Origin: Diplocloster agilis
GTDB lineage: Bacteria > Bacillota > Clostridia > Lachnospirales > Lachnospiraceae
Assembly (NCBI RefSeq): GCF_019042275.1
Contig: NZ_JAHQCW010000042.1
Coordinates: 1-49,220 of the forward strand
DNA length: 49,220 nucleotides
Reading direction: 5' to 3'
Numbering within the stretch: position 1 is the stretch's first letter; the number at the start of each line of letters is the position of its first letter. Under the pieces are notes generated by a model. It did no database searches. It was given only the letters and a program-made list of their open reading frames with translations, and had not been told where the DNA came from. Below, in pieces: positions 1 through 10,001 of this stretch. A program made the translations under genes and the position numbers.

Positions 1-98
1 GCCGTGCATCCTGAACCCGGCTTTCCGATTTCACTAAGCGTATTCGCAGCCGCCCTATGCGCTCCCAGGGAGATACAAAAGAACCCGGCCGCCCGGAG
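1..98. repeat. Palindromic repeat, right arm plus end of core (copy 0)
   Basis: Non-coding repeat. The first bases match the core of the element at 31990-32475 (CATCCTGAACCCGG and flanks), and the following stretch matches its right arm. Its reverse complement matches the last part of the window almost exactly: positions 19-46 against about 49101-49128, and 66-98 against about 49047-49079, with one mismatch each. The window therefore starts inside a palindrome whose other arm is at the far end. A reading frame runs through it (4-192) but looks like repeat sequence, not a gene. Confidence 0.8.
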
Positions 99-194
99 CA
101 TCCCCGGATACCGTTCACGGTTTCAAGTTCTAAGGAGCGGGCACGCGAAGCCCCGTGAAAGAACGCTAAGTGAGTGTGACAGCTCCCGGTGAAT

Positions 195-390
195 AGGCTC
201 TTGCCCGTCAGACGTGAAGTCCGCCGGTCATCCTGAACCCGGCTTTCCGATTTCGCTTAGCAGCTGCCGGCGCAACCCCTCCGCGCTTTTGGGGAGACAA
301 AAAGACCCTGTTGGCCGGGAAGCTCCCCGGATGACGTCTCTGTCCCCTGGCTTAAGCAGCGGGCATACCCAAACCTGAGGAAGAACCTTG
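195..390. repeat. Palindromic repeat, partial second copy (core plus right arm)
   Basis: Contains the family core (GGCTCTTGCCCGTCAGACG followed by TGAAGTCCGCC, about 201-232) and a diverged right arm ending near GCGGGCATACCCAAACCTG. The matching left arm is not recognisable upstream, so this copy seems truncated or decayed. Its core hairpin is weakened relative to the 32.2-kb copy, which reads CGGAC-GTGAA-GTCCG. No coding potential is seen. Confidence 0.65.
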
Positions 391-660
391 GAGGAATATT
401 TAATTGAGAGGGGTTTTTTGTTCCTGAGAAATGCTGATTTTCCGCTTTGATGTACAAATGATGTACTTTATATGGTATTACGGAAACATGTAAGTTTTTA
501 AACCGTCCTAAAAAGTTTACATAATTCTATGAATTACCTTGGGATTTTATAAACGGAGAATTTGTAGGGCGGCATAAGTCCTTGGATAATTGTAAATTAT
601 GTAAAAAAATAACATAGGTTATCAATTTAATATTATGTAAATTGGGAATGTGTAAAATGG
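391..660. other. AT-rich intergenic region with a thrice-repeated 10-bp motif
   Basis: No gene is seen. The region is much richer in A and T than its surroundings and leads into the pilus promoter. ATTATGTAAA occurs at 596-605 and 632-641 in direct orientation, 36 bp apart, and inverted (TTTACATAAT) at 516-525. Placement upstream of a -35 element suits a regulator-binding region, but no known regulator can be assigned. Confidence 0.4.
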
Positions 661-689
661 TTGATTTATCTTTACAATATGTGTATAAT
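661..689 (+). promoter_or_regulatory. Sigma-A-type promoter of the pilus locus
   Basis: -35 TTGATT at 661-666, a 17-bp spacer, and a perfect -10 TATAAT at 684-689. Transcription would begin near 696, about 17 nt before the c-di-GMP aptamer, so the riboswitch forms the start of the leader RNA. Confidence 0.75.
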
Positions 690-712
690 AAGACAAAACT
701 GAACAAAAATTT

Positions 713-797
713 ATAAAGGCAAAACTGTCGAAAGATAGTGACGCAAAGCTATAGGGTCTAAGTCTTTTAAAGGATATGACGGCCAGTTGCAACTTTC
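713..797 (+). promoter_or_regulatory. c-di-GMP-I (GEMM-I) riboswitch aptamer
   Basis: Key conserved features are visible. The closing stem pairs AAAG-GCAA (5' side, about 716) with TTGC-AACTTT (787-796). A GAAA-tetraloop hairpin ACTGTC-GAAA-GATAGT follows (724-739). The invariant GACGCAAAGC comes next (740-749), then GGGTCTAAG and the receptor-side GACGGC near 778-783. This is the c-di-GMP-I class, not the c-di-GMP-II class. It lies between the promoter at 661-689 and the giant pilin gene at 924, so c-di-GMP very probably controls expression of that gene and possibly the whole pilus operon. Confidence 0.87.
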
Positions 798-818
798 CAG
801 CTTCCGTTTAAAGGGGGA

Positions 819-902
819 CTGTTTTCTTGCGCTGCGCTTGACTGTAATTTTGCGAGAAACAGGACGGTGCAGAGAAAGTAGTCTGGGCCGGACTGTTTTT
901 TT
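819..902 (+). terminator. Candidate riboswitch expression platform: alternative hairpins ending in a T-run
   Basis: AAACAG at 857-862 can pair with upstream CTGTTT (819-824, extended by TCTTGCG against TGCGAG) or with downstream CTGTTT (893-898), which runs into seven T residues (896-902). A short hairpin AGTCT-GGGCC-GGACT (880-894) sits immediately before the T-run. Mutually exclusive pairing next to a U-tract is the usual layout of transcriptional riboswitch control. Whether ligand turns the gene on or off cannot be decided by eye, and the terminator stem is short. Confidence 0.5.
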
Positions 903-923
903 ATTCAGTGGAAAGTATTTTAT

Positions 924-3900
924 ATGAAATTCTTTTTCAGATTTCGCAAGAATAGGATAGCAAGCAGGGATTTTATGAAGAGATTTATGAAAAAAGACAA
1001 TCGCGGATTTACCTTGGTGGAAACCATTGTAACTCTGATTATTCTGGTTATATTATTATCGGTCGCGGGCCTGGGGCTCACGGCTTATATTCGTCACGCG
1101 AATTATATTAGAAATAATAATTACGCGGAGACGATTTTTTATGCTGCTCAGACGTCTTTAACCCACTATAAGGCCAACGGCCAGCTGAAGGATCTTCAGG
1201 TCCTGATGGACGACGAAAGTAAAAATGGGGCCAACAAGGGTATGGTGGACATCAGCCGCATAAAGAACCCTGAGATAGCGGGTGACCAATATGAAAACCG
1301 CCTCTATTACCTTATGATATCGAAGGATAGTACCAGAAAGGATGAGGCGTCCCAGGCGCTTTTGGATCTTTTGTCGGATTATATTTATGACAGCTCCATT
1401 CTGGACGCTTCCATCTGTCTGGAGTTTGATCCTTATGACGGCACTGTCTATTCGGCGATTTACAGCGACAGGCAGAAGGCTTTTACCTATGGGGAATCCT
1501 CCGACAGCGAGACCGGCATTTCCGACCGTTCCGAAGAGTTCAGGAAAGACAAGTCCATCGGTTTCTACAATGTGGATATGTCAAACGCCGCGCCGGGCAG
1601 CAAGGGGAAGACCTCCGTCAGCCGGGTGCAGCTGGTCAACGATGAGCGTTTGACCCTGAACTGGGCCATGAGCAAAGAATTTGAACATCTGAGCTCTTTT
1701 TTAAGCTACTCTATCGATATCTATGACAGCGATGCCAAGAAGCCGCTGCTTTCCCTGGCTGTAAACTCCGATGTATCCGGACAGCCGGAAAAGGATAACT
1801 GGATCAAAGCCTATGAACCGGATGAGGACAGCCTGCCGGGGATAACGGATACCAGGAACCGTATTTACTGCGATGTCACCTGGCATTCCTATGATGCGGT
1901 GGGGAATGACGTCCAGAAGGTGATCCCAAGCGTACCGTTTTATGCTTACGGGGAAGAGGACAACTCCCTGACTATCGTGCTGGACGCGCTGGACCTGGCG
2001 GCTTTAAAAGCGCCTGCACCTGATGAGGTAGATCAGGATACCAATACGGAAAAAGAAACTTTCAGTATTACCAGGCTGGGCCTTCAGGCTGAAAATATTT
2101 ACGCTAGGGTTCAGGCTTCCGGTAAACCATATAAAACCAGCGCATGGAAGCAGAGCGGGCCGGAAAACGCGCTTTTTGCGGACAAAAAAACCGATGAGAA
2201 AGAGCCCGGAGCGGTCACCTATACCGTTAAGAATTTCAGGCATTTGAATAACATAAGGTATACGGAAGAGGCGAAGGAGACAGCCGCGGAGAAAATCACC
2301 TACATACAAGCCCAGGATCTGATCTGGGCCGGCGAGAAGGGAATCCTGGAACGCGGATACGTATACGAGAACGGACAGAAGCCGGAAGGGATCGCTATAA
2401 GCCCTGAATTCCCGGAGGGAGCCGCCGCGGCCTTTGTGCCAATCCCGGAATTAAAGAGGAACTCTGCGGTTAAGGTGGAAACGGGCCTGCTACGGAAAAA
2501 ATATAAGATTAACGGTCTCCTATTATATGAGGCTCCTTCGCTGACGGCTGAACCGGCCGGTTATCTGGGCCTGTTCCGGATCAATTCCGGGACGGTGGAG
2601 AATCTGACTTTTCGGACTGCCGTCGCTGCGGGGGAAGACTATGTGGGAATCGTCTGCGGATGGAACGCCGGGAATCTGGCTGGAATCAACGTGGCGGGAA
2701 ATGTAAGCGGTGGAAATTATGTAGGCGGTATCGCAGGTTACATGGAGCCGCCGGCTGTTGCCGGAACCGGCGCGGGAGCCAGGGCGGAGAAGTGTGAGAG
2801 CTATGCGGCCGTGAAAGGCCGGGAAGCGGACAGCTTTTACATCGGCGGAATCGCCGGCTATAACAAGGGCGGTACGATAAAAGAATGTATCAGCGCGCCT
2901 GCCGGTAATCCCTATGATGAGGAAGGCCGTCTGGATTCCGCCAAACTGACGGGTATGTTTGTGGGTGGAATCGTGGGATATAATGACCATGGTTATATCG
3001 AGAACTGCGGCACGGTTAACCGGGATGAAAATGAAAAAAATGCGGCCGCCTATGTGATAGGAAACCGATTTGTCGGCGGGATCGCCGGATACAATGCGGG
3101 AAAAGCCGAGGCGGACGGCGGCGAATACATGATAGCGGGGAGCAGAAAGAACCAGGCCGGCGTAGTGGGAACGGAATATGTGGGCGGCATCATCGGCGTT
3201 AACGGCGAACTGGATATTCCGGATGATTTCAAACCGGATCAGGCCGCGCCGGACTTTGAGGAACAGGTGAAGGCGATCCGCCCTCTCAACCGTTTTTCAA
3301 AGGAGGTAGTCGTAAAGGGCTGGGTCAACGAGGGTATTATAACGGCCTGTGGATATGTGGAAGATGACACGGTAACGGATCCGATGGCTTCTGATGTGGA
3401 GAGGCCGGGATACGCCGGAGGAATCGCGGGCTTTAACGCCGGAATCCTTGAGGGCTGTTACAGCAAGGTGAACTCCGCCAATAACGGAAAGGACCTGGTG
3501 GATGAGGCCTACATTCTGGGAGGAACCGGGGACTATGCCGGAGGAATCGCAGGGTACAACTGTGGTTACATCGACAGCGGGGAAAGCGAGCTGATCGTGC
3601 GCAGCATTGTCGGCGGCAGGAATTATGTAGGCGGGGTCGTGGGAGCGAATGCGCAGGCGGAGGATACCGCGTCCGGAAGCGACAGCGCTTACAGCGGCCG
3701 GATTACCGGATACGTGCTGGGCGGCGGGTACATACGCGGTGAGAATTTCACAGGCGGATATATCGGCCTGAATACGACTTCGGCATTATTCACGGACATA
3801 GCTGGAAAACAGAACCGGATACAATCAAACCCGAATCTGGTGGAAGGCAGCTACTATGTGGGCGGAGCCTTTGGCGGACTTATCATGGCGGCGGATGCGG

Positions 3901-6900
3901 ACCAGGAGATCGTGATAGATTGTTCGGTGAATAATTTCCTGGGCGATGTGGTATCCCAGGATACGGAGCAGCCGGAGAAAGGGGCCTGCGCCGGCGGCTA
4001 TGCAGGCTATACCTGCTTGACGCTCAACGACCGGTCGGCGACAGCACGGATCGGTGATATGGTCCGTCGGCTGAGCGCCCCCGGGTCGGTGGAGGATATC
4101 CTGGCGGAGGACTTGGCGGGAAGCCACACGGACGGCAGGCTGGTTTTCGAAGGAAGAACCGATGAGTATAATAACCGGTTAAAAGGTGTCACAGCGCCCC
4201 TCTATGCGGGCGGAGTCGTGGGCTATAACGTGCCCTACACCAGGATGGAGATCAGGAATATCCAGAATAGCGCCATCGTTCAGGCCCAGAGGGCGGTTGC
4301 GGATCCCGCGCTGGACAGCAGGGAAGACGTTACGTTTTCCTATGCCGGCGGAATCGCGGGAATCGTTACGCAGAAGATGGTCATCGACAACTGCCGCAAT
4401 GTGGAGAACGGCAAGGTACTGGCCAAAGGTTACTATACCGGAGGTCTGGCGGAAGTCAACCTGGGAACGATCCGGAACTGTGGAAATATCGGATCGCTGA
4501 GCGGCTCGGATCACATCGGTTCCGTAGCCGGTCTGAATAAAGGAACGGTGCAGAAATGTACGCTGACCGGGCAGGTGACCGGAGGCAGCGACGTGGGAGG
4601 CCTGGTAGCTTACAATGACGAAGAAGGACTGATTCTGGACAGCGGAGTGAGCTATAAGGGCCAGGACAGCGCAGTTCGCGGTACCGGGAAAAATGTGGGC
4701 GGTGTCGCCGCGCAGAACCGGGGGACGATCACGGCCTGCTTCATCCGCAGCTCTGTCGGCGTATCCGGAACCGGAGAAAACATAGGGGGAATCACAGGAC
4801 TGAATCTGCCGGAAGGCCGCATTTATCAGACTGCGGCTTATGCGGACGATAAGCCTGTGGTGGCCGGAGCGGATAATGTAGGAGGCTTGGCCGGTTATAA
4901 TCAGGGGAACCTAAGAGGGGTCCGGGATTCGGATGATCAGATGCTGCTCAGTTATGATGTGCAGGCCACATCCGGCAGAGCCGGAGGAATCGCCGGGTAT
5001 CAGGATCAGACCGGACAGATATCCGGGTGGATCACTTCCGGTACGGTCCAGTCAGACAGCGGTCTGGCCGGAGGGATCTCAGCGGAAAATGGCGGCCGGA
5101 TTCTCAACTGCACGTATGCCGGTATCGTTAGGGCAAGCGGTGACGTAGGGGGCATTACAGCCCGCAATAATGAAAATGCGCGGATCGAATCTAGCCGCTG
5201 TAAGAGCTTCGTGGAAACCGTACAGGTGCAGGGAGCCGGCTATGTAGGCGGAATCGCAGGCTGGAACAACGGTATGATAAAGGGATGCTGGCTGGACTCC
5301 GCGATAAATGTATCGAACAGCTTAACCGCCAAAGCGGAAAACTATATCGGCGGAATCGCAGGATACAATCAGGCGGTCATCGAGGATGCGGGCCGGACCG
5401 GTAATGTAAAACAAGTGACAGACGCCGTGATCGTGTCCAATGTAAACGGATCATCAATAGGCGGAGTGGCCGGCTATAACGGTCCGGGCGCTCAGATTCG
5501 CAGTTCCGACGGACAAATCAGGGTTATGGACCCTTCGGTGGAGCTGGGAGCCCAGTCGTTAAAGGGAAATATCGGAGGGATTACCGGCGCCAATCTGGGT
5601 AACATTTCCGATTATTCCTATGCCGGAACGGTCAGCACCTACACGGGCGGAACTGCCTATGGAATCGGCGGTATCGCGGGAATCAACGGCAGCGATACGC
5701 AGGAGGCGGTTATTGAAAACTGCTATCTGGACGGAACGGTAATCGGCAAAACCAGCAGTACCTTTGACAACAAATTATCCGGGGGATTCCTGGAAAGAGG
5801 ACAGGACGCGGTGTTTGCCGGCGGAATCGCTGGCCAAAATAAAAAGATGGGTACGATCCGTGGTTCAGGCCTAAAAAGTACCGCCAATTCCGAGGTGAGC
5901 CTGATGGTAGCCAACGGTTACTCCGGCGGTATCACAGGGGATAATTATGGAATCATCACGGACAGCGGGGCATCCGGCTATGAGGACAGCAGTTTCCCGG
6001 TGTGGCTGGGCGACCGTGCTGCCGATAACAAAAACGGACGCGGAATCCTGGGTGGGATCACCGGAATCAACGGGCCTACGGGCCGTCTGACCGGGTGTTC
6101 CACCGGAAGCGACTGGAATATCGTCAATAACTACAGCAAAACCGAAGGAGACTATGCCGGAGGAATCGCGGGAGTGAACCAGTCCGGGTATGAAATCCTG
6201 GAATGTGAGAACAGGGCCGTTGTCTACGGCGGCTGGGGAGCCGGCGGAATCGTCGGAGGCCAGGTCAACCGGTTAAACAGCGGCACCCTGATATCCAAAT
6301 GTACGAACCGGGGAAGCGTGAATACGACGTACAGCGACAGCGGCGGTATCGTGGGACACTGGCGTGATCTGGGCGGTACGGTATCCGAGTGCGTTAACTA
6401 TGGAGAGATCAGTACCAACGGGAATGACAGCGACGCCGGCAAATCCCTGTTATCGGTTGGCGGAATCATCGGTTCCGGATGGATAAATCAGAATGGCATT
6501 AAGATCAATGTGATACGCTGCGGGAATGAAGGCAGCATCCACGGCAAAAACACGGGAAATATGTCGGTGGCTGGTATCTGCGGAGCGTTTAATACGAATC
6601 AGAACAAGTTGAACCTGTTTATAGCGGACTGTTATAATGCAGGCCTGATCGGCAACAGCAAAGGAGAACGGGCATCCGGCATCACCGCAGGGGCAGGCAA
6701 GAAAGCGAACCTGAACATAAAGCTATACCGGTGTGTAAATTACGGTTTGGGAAGTGATACGGGCAAGTCTTTCTACGGAATCGGAGATATTTCCGGCAGT
6801 ACATTTGACATGAATTATTGCCTGAATACGTCAAAAACTACAATGGCATCCGGTCTTAACGGGAAAAACAACTATTACATCGGATACGATAAGGGACAGA

Positions 6901-9900
6901 ATAACTCCGGACCGCCTTACCAGTTGTCCTACTATAATAATTCCGGCAAAAAGAATTTCTGGAATGATACGAATTGTTCTGCAAATGAGCCGCAGGCTCA
7001 GCTGACCCTGAAAACCGACAGTAAAGACTGGGCAAAACTTCAGTTTCAAAAGTTGTATCTGCCTGACGAATATGGATATGACGCGTCACAGATAAAACAG
7101 GACTTCTCCCAGAGCAGTACGGTACACAGGGACTTTAACGGTGATTTTGATATTTACCGTTTGGTGTATTCCGATCCGGCAGGAGCTCTGAAGCAGCTGA
7201 ATATGCCGTGGACGGCGCAGGTGACACCCGGAACGGATGATTTTTACACATTATCCTGGAAGCCGGACACTGCGACTCAATTATACACGGACCGGTATGA
7301 GATTGTTATTACCGGGAAAAAGGACGGGGACGGGGCGCCTGTATTTACGAAGACCATATATGCAAGTGGAATGCAGGACCTAATGGAATTCCGCCTGGGC
7401 GAAGAATGTGATACATTTGATATTTCCATCCGGGCGGTCTGCGATGATGGCAGATACGCGGCATCGGATGTCATTACCCTGAAGGATCAGAAGGCCAGAA
7501 AGACACTTCCGGCGCCGGAACTGGTATTGTACTTAGGCTATCAGTCTGCGGGCAGGATAGAAGGAAACCTGATGATCGAAAATCAGGAAGATTATGCGGA
7601 CATTCCGGGATGGAAGATTGAGGTATACAGCGGCAATAGTACGACGCCGCTGACAGACAGTAAGACCGGACAGAAATCAATCAATCAGAATAATGACCAC
7701 ATATATACCCAGGGCAGTACGGCGGATTACACGTTCCGGGCGGTGGCCAGTGCGGACGGTTATAATAGTTCCCAGTTCTCTTCCATGCAGTATATCATGT
7801 CGCCAAACAGCGTTCTGAAAGCGGCAGTGACGAATCAGGGAACATTCCGCGGCACGTCCTCGGAGGACTTTAAGTACCAGATGCAGATGAGGATGCAGGA
7901 TACCGGCTCGCACCGGAGTATCGTCTACCGGGTGGATATGATTATCCGGGATCAGACGGCTGGTAAGGACAGCGGCCGTGTCATAGCCAGCAGTATCGCC
8001 TCGCTGCAGAGGAACGGGGCGCTGGCCGATGTAGAGCTTGAGCTTACTTCCGAAGAGCAGATCGACGCGCTGATGAACCGGGGGGCCGGGGAAGAGGTTA
8101 TCATACGGTATTATCCCTGGGAGAGCGGCATTGCCAAATATTATTACCCGAAAAACGGACAGATGCAGAGTACCGTGCTGGAGCATTTAAATGACTACAG
8201 TTCTTACGGCGAGTATGCGGCGAAAGGCCTTCCGGCCCGCCGGGAACCGGCACCGCAGATCGATCCGAATTACACGGTGGATGAATCCACAGGCCGGGCG
8301 GTCTACCGCTTCCAATGGGATCAGGGCAATCTGAATCCCAACGGGTATGAGGTGATGCTCACAGGCTACAGCGGCGCGGCCGGAGCGGAGATACAGACGG
8401 TTCTCTATCCCAGGCAGAAATTGAATACCAATCTGCTGCAGATAGACGGTACCAACTGGAATTACAGCAGAGTGGAACTAAGCGTAACTCGTAACGGACA
8501 GGAAGGCGTGTCTGTGTCCAGTACCGGAAGCGCGGTGTATCCGCTGACGCTGCGGCTGCCGTCGGTGACAAGGCCTACGGCTTCTCTGACAGACGTGGAT
8601 GAATTAAAATACCGGATATCCTGGAGCGGATTAACCGATACGTCCGCCCTGGCCGGATATACGCTGATCTTTACAAAACAGGGGGATACCTCTGTCAAGG
8701 CTTCCGTCTCCGTAGGAGCCGCGGTGACGCAGAAAGAGGTTCAGATTGAGAGCGGGGAGCTGTCCGCGTTCAAGGCCGGCGATACGATACTGGTCAGTGT
8801 GACGGCGGTGGCAAAACCCAACTCGGGGTATCAGAATTCTTATGCCAGCGACGCGGTTACGGTGATCGTACCGGCCAGGATGGAACCTCCGGCGGTGAGT
8901 GGTTTTGGCATGTATCACCAGAATAGTTCAGGAACGGATCAGGAAGCAGGCAGCTATCCAAATCTGCCGCTGGATGAATTCGAAAATCCGGGCTTCAAAT
9001 TCCGCGTTACCGGCGCGGCCGGAGACGGATATTATAAATGCGAGTATGCGGTCCGGGATGGGAAGACATCCGATTATGAGCCGGGAGGCACAGATACGGA
9101 ATCCGCAGTGATGAGAGGTACGCTGTCGTCATCGGAGCTTACCTTCGGAAATCTGTCCGCCGGCGCGGACCGGGCTGCTTTGGGCCCGGAAAATGCAGGA
9201 AAATATCTCTGGCTGCGGGTGCGCAGCGCATCTGACGGGCAGGTGAGTTCCAATTGGACCGGATGGCAGATCTATCAGCTGCCGAAGGGGCTTCTGGATG
9301 TTCCTTCATGGACATATGCGGAGCAGACGGTGGAACACAGCGAGACCAGAGTACTGGGCTTGGACGGCGCAAGCAGTGTGGAAAAGATCCGGGTCAATCA
9401 TCCGGTGCTGTCGTTCCGGCCGGTCCGGTTTGCGAAGCAGTATGATCTGGAGCTGATCCAGCAAAAAGAAGCAGGCGACGGAAGCGGCGGCCCGTCTCAG
9501 GAAGAGACATACCGGTTCCGGATCGGGGTGGACAGCGGTGGCGCGCCTGCCGTGAATGTGCTGAATGCGGACGGTTCCCTGGGGGCCGGGCTGACCGGAG
9601 CATCCAGGCCTGACGCGCCTCAGACCCAGGTGTTTACCCTGTATGAGAATACATTGACCGGGACGGATACGGCGGTGCAGGGAACCTACCAGTATACATT
9701 GAAATTACAGGCGGTGCTCTCCGTCACTACGGACAGTACCGGAAATATCAGCTATCAGTTACAGCTGCCGGACGGCAGCGAGGTGGATGCTTCAGGAAAT
9801 GAAAAAGGCGGTATCCACGAGAATACCAAGCCCTATGCGCCCACCAGGAAGGCAGTCATTCAGGCGGTTCCGGATGATACAGGCAGGTATGAAGTAATGG

Positions 9901-10001
9901 AAAAAAGTGCCTGGATCCAAACAGACAGCGGCTATGATATTATAAATGAGCCGGTCCCTTCGGGCAGATCTGCGGAAACCGGAGGTGATGCGAATGGTTA
10001 A
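924..10001 (+). CDS. Giant modular type IV pilin with GLUG-repeat ectodomain, probable tip adhesin
   Basis: A 3025-residue protein with a class III prepilin N-terminus: basic leader, cleavage site G28|F29, then FTLVE with Glu33 at mature position 5, and a hydrophobic helix to about residue 55. PilD (13862) would cleave it. Residues about 570-1890 hold more than 30 GLUG-type repeats (cores like VGGIAGYNAG), predicted to form a beta-helix stalk. Residues about 2080-3025 look like consecutive beta-sandwich, fibronectin-like modules. There is no LPXTG or C-terminal membrane anchor, which fits incorporation into a pilus. It is first in the locus, behind the c-di-GMP riboswitch. ATG 924 has a weak ribosome site; ATG 975 (11-residue leader, after CAGGGA) is an alternative start. 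Ordinary pilins have 100-200 residues. Modular pilins with grafted adhesin domains are known in Streptococcus sanguinis, so tip adhesin is my inference; its ligand is unknown. Confidence 0.85.
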   Translation: MKFFFRFRKNRIASRDFMKRFMKKDNRGFTLVETIVTLIILVILLSVAGLGLTAYIRHANYIRNNNYAETIFYAAQTSLTHYKANGQLKDLQVLMDDESKNGANKGMVDISRIKNPEIAGDQYENRLYYLMISKDSTRKDEASQALLDLLSDYIYDSSILDASICLEFDPYDGTVYSAIYSDRQKAFTYGESSDSETGISDRSEEFRKDKSIGFYNVDMSNAAPGSKGKTSVSRVQLVNDERLTLNWAMSKEFEHLSSFLSYSIDIYDSDAKKPLLSLAVNSDVSGQPEKDNWIKAYEPDEDSLPGITDTRNRIYCDVTWHSYDAVGNDVQKVIPSVPFYAYGEEDNSLTIVLDALDLAALKAPAPDEVDQDTNTEKETFSITRLGLQAENIYARVQASGKPYKTSAWKQSGPENALFADKKTDEKEPGAVTYTVKNFRHLNNIRYTEEAKETAAEKITYIQAQDLIWAGEKGILERGYVYENGQKPEGIAISPEFPEGAAAAFVPIPELKRNSAVKVETGLLRKKYKINGLLLYEAPSLTAEPAGYLGLFRINSGTVENLTFRTAVAAGEDYVGIVCGWNAGNLAGINVAGNVSGGNYVGGIAGYMEPPAVAGTGAGARAEKCESYAAVKGREADSFYIGGIAGYNKGGTIKECISAPAGNPYDEEGRLDSAKLTGMFVGGIVGYNDHGYIENCGTVNRDENEKNAAAYVIGNRFVGGIAGYNAGKAEADGGEYMIAGSRKNQAGVVGTEYVGGIIGVNGELDIPDDFKPDQAAPDFEEQVKAIRPLNRFSKEVVVKGWVNEGIITACGYVEDDTVTDPMASDVERPGYAGGIAGFNAGILEGCYSKVNSANNGKDLVDEAYILGGTGDYAGGIAGYNCGYIDSGESELIVRSIVGGRNYVGGVVGANAQAEDTASGSDSAYSGRITGYVLGGGYIRGENFTGGYIGLNTTSALFTDIAGKQNRIQSNPNLVEGSYYVGGAFGGLIMAADADQEIVIDCSVNNFLGDVVSQDTEQPEKGACAGGYAGYTCLTLNDRSATARIGDMVRRLSAPGSVEDILAEDLAGSHTDGRLVFEGRTDEYNNRLKGVTAPLYAGGVVGYNVPYTRMEIRNIQNSAIVQAQRAVADPALDSREDVTFSYAGGIAGIVTQKMVIDNCRNVENGKVLAKGYYTGGLAEVNLGTIRNCGNIGSLSGSDHIGSVAGLNKGTVQKCTLTGQVTGGSDVGGLVAYNDEEGLILDSGVSYKGQDSAVRGTGKNVGGVAAQNRGTITACFIRSSVGVSGTGENIGGITGLNLPEGRIYQTAAYADDKPVVAGADNVGGLAGYNQGNLRGVRDSDDQMLLSYDVQATSGRAGGIAGYQDQTGQISGWITSGTVQSDSGLAGGISAENGGRILNCTYAGIVRASGDVGGITARNNENARIESSRCKSFVETVQVQGAGYVGGIAGWNNGMIKGCWLDSAINVSNSLTAKAENYIGGIAGYNQAVIEDAGRTGNVKQVTDAVIVSNVNGSSIGGVAGYNGPGAQIRSSDGQIRVMDPSVELGAQSLKGNIGGITGANLGNISDYSYAGTVSTYTGGTAYGIGGIAGINGSDTQEAVIENCYLDGTVIGKTSSTFDNKLSGGFLERGQDAVFAGGIAGQNKKMGTIRGSGLKSTANSEVSLMVANGYSGGITGDNYGIITDSGASGYEDSSFPVWLGDRAADNKNGRGILGGITGINGPTGRLTGCSTGSDWNIVNNYSKTEGDYAGGIAGVNQSGYEILECENRAVVYGGWGAGGIVGGQVNRLNSGTLISKCTNRGSVNTTYSDSGGIVGHWRDLGGTVSECVNYGEISTNGNDSDAGKSLLSVGGIIGSGWINQNGIKINVIRCGNEGSIHGKNTGNMSVAGICGAFNTNQNKLNLFIADCYNAGLIGNSKGERASGITAGAGKKANLNIKLYRCVNYGLGSDTGKSFYGIGDISGSTFDMNYCLNTSKTTMASGLNGKNNYYIGYDKGQNNSGPPYQLSYYNNSGKKNFWNDTNCSANEPQAQLTLKTDSKDWAKLQFQKLYLPDEYGYDASQIKQDFSQSSTVHRDFNGDFDIYRLVYSDPAGALKQLNMPWTAQVTPGTDDFYTLSWKPDTATQLYTDRYEIVITGKKDGDGAPVFTKTIYASGMQDLMEFRLGEECDTFDISIRAVCDDGRYAASDVITLKDQKARKTLPAPELVLYLGYQSAGRIEGNLMIENQEDYADIPGWKIEVYSGNSTTPLTDSKTGQKSINQNNDHIYTQGSTADYTFRAVASADGYNSSQFSSMQYIMSPNSVLKAAVTNQGTFRGTSSEDFKYQMQMRMQDTGSHRSIVYRVDMIIRDQTAGKDSGRVIASSIASLQRNGALADVELELTSEEQIDALMNRGAGEEVIIRYYPWESGIAKYYYPKNGQMQSTVLEHLNDYSSYGEYAAKGLPARREPAPQIDPNYTVDESTGRAVYRFQWDQGNLNPNGYEVMLTGYSGAAGAEIQTVLYPRQKLNTNLLQIDGTNWNYSRVELSVTRNGQEGVSVSSTGSAVYPLTLRLPSVTRPTASLTDVDELKYRISWSGLTDTSALAGYTLIFTKQGDTSVKASVSVGAAVTQKEVQIESGELSAFKAGDTILVSVTAVAKPNSGYQNSYASDAVTVIVPARMEPPAVSGFGMYHQNSSGTDQEAGSYPNLPLDEFENPGFKFRVTGAAGDGYYKCEYAVRDGKTSDYEPGGTDTESAVMRGTLSSSELTFGNLSAGADRAALGPENAGKYLWLRVRSASDGQVSSNWTGWQIYQLPKGLLDVPSWTYAEQTVEHSETRVLGLDGASSVEKIRVNHPVLSFRPVRFAKQYDLELIQQKEAGDGSGGPSQEETYRFRIGVDSGGAPAVNVLNADGSLGAGLTGASRPDAPQTQVFTLYENTLTGTDTAVQGTYQYTLKLQAVLSVTTDSTGNISYQLQLPDGSEVDASGNEKGGIHENTKPYAPTRKAVIQAVPDDTGRYEVMEKSAWIQTDSGYDIINEPVPSGRSAETGGDANG

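Noticed and set aside
924-974. ATG 975 or 987 as the only start of the giant pilin
   Set aside because: Both leave an acceptable leader, but ATG 924 is in frame and its longer leader is also allowed for prepilins; the choice stays open, so the longer form is listed.
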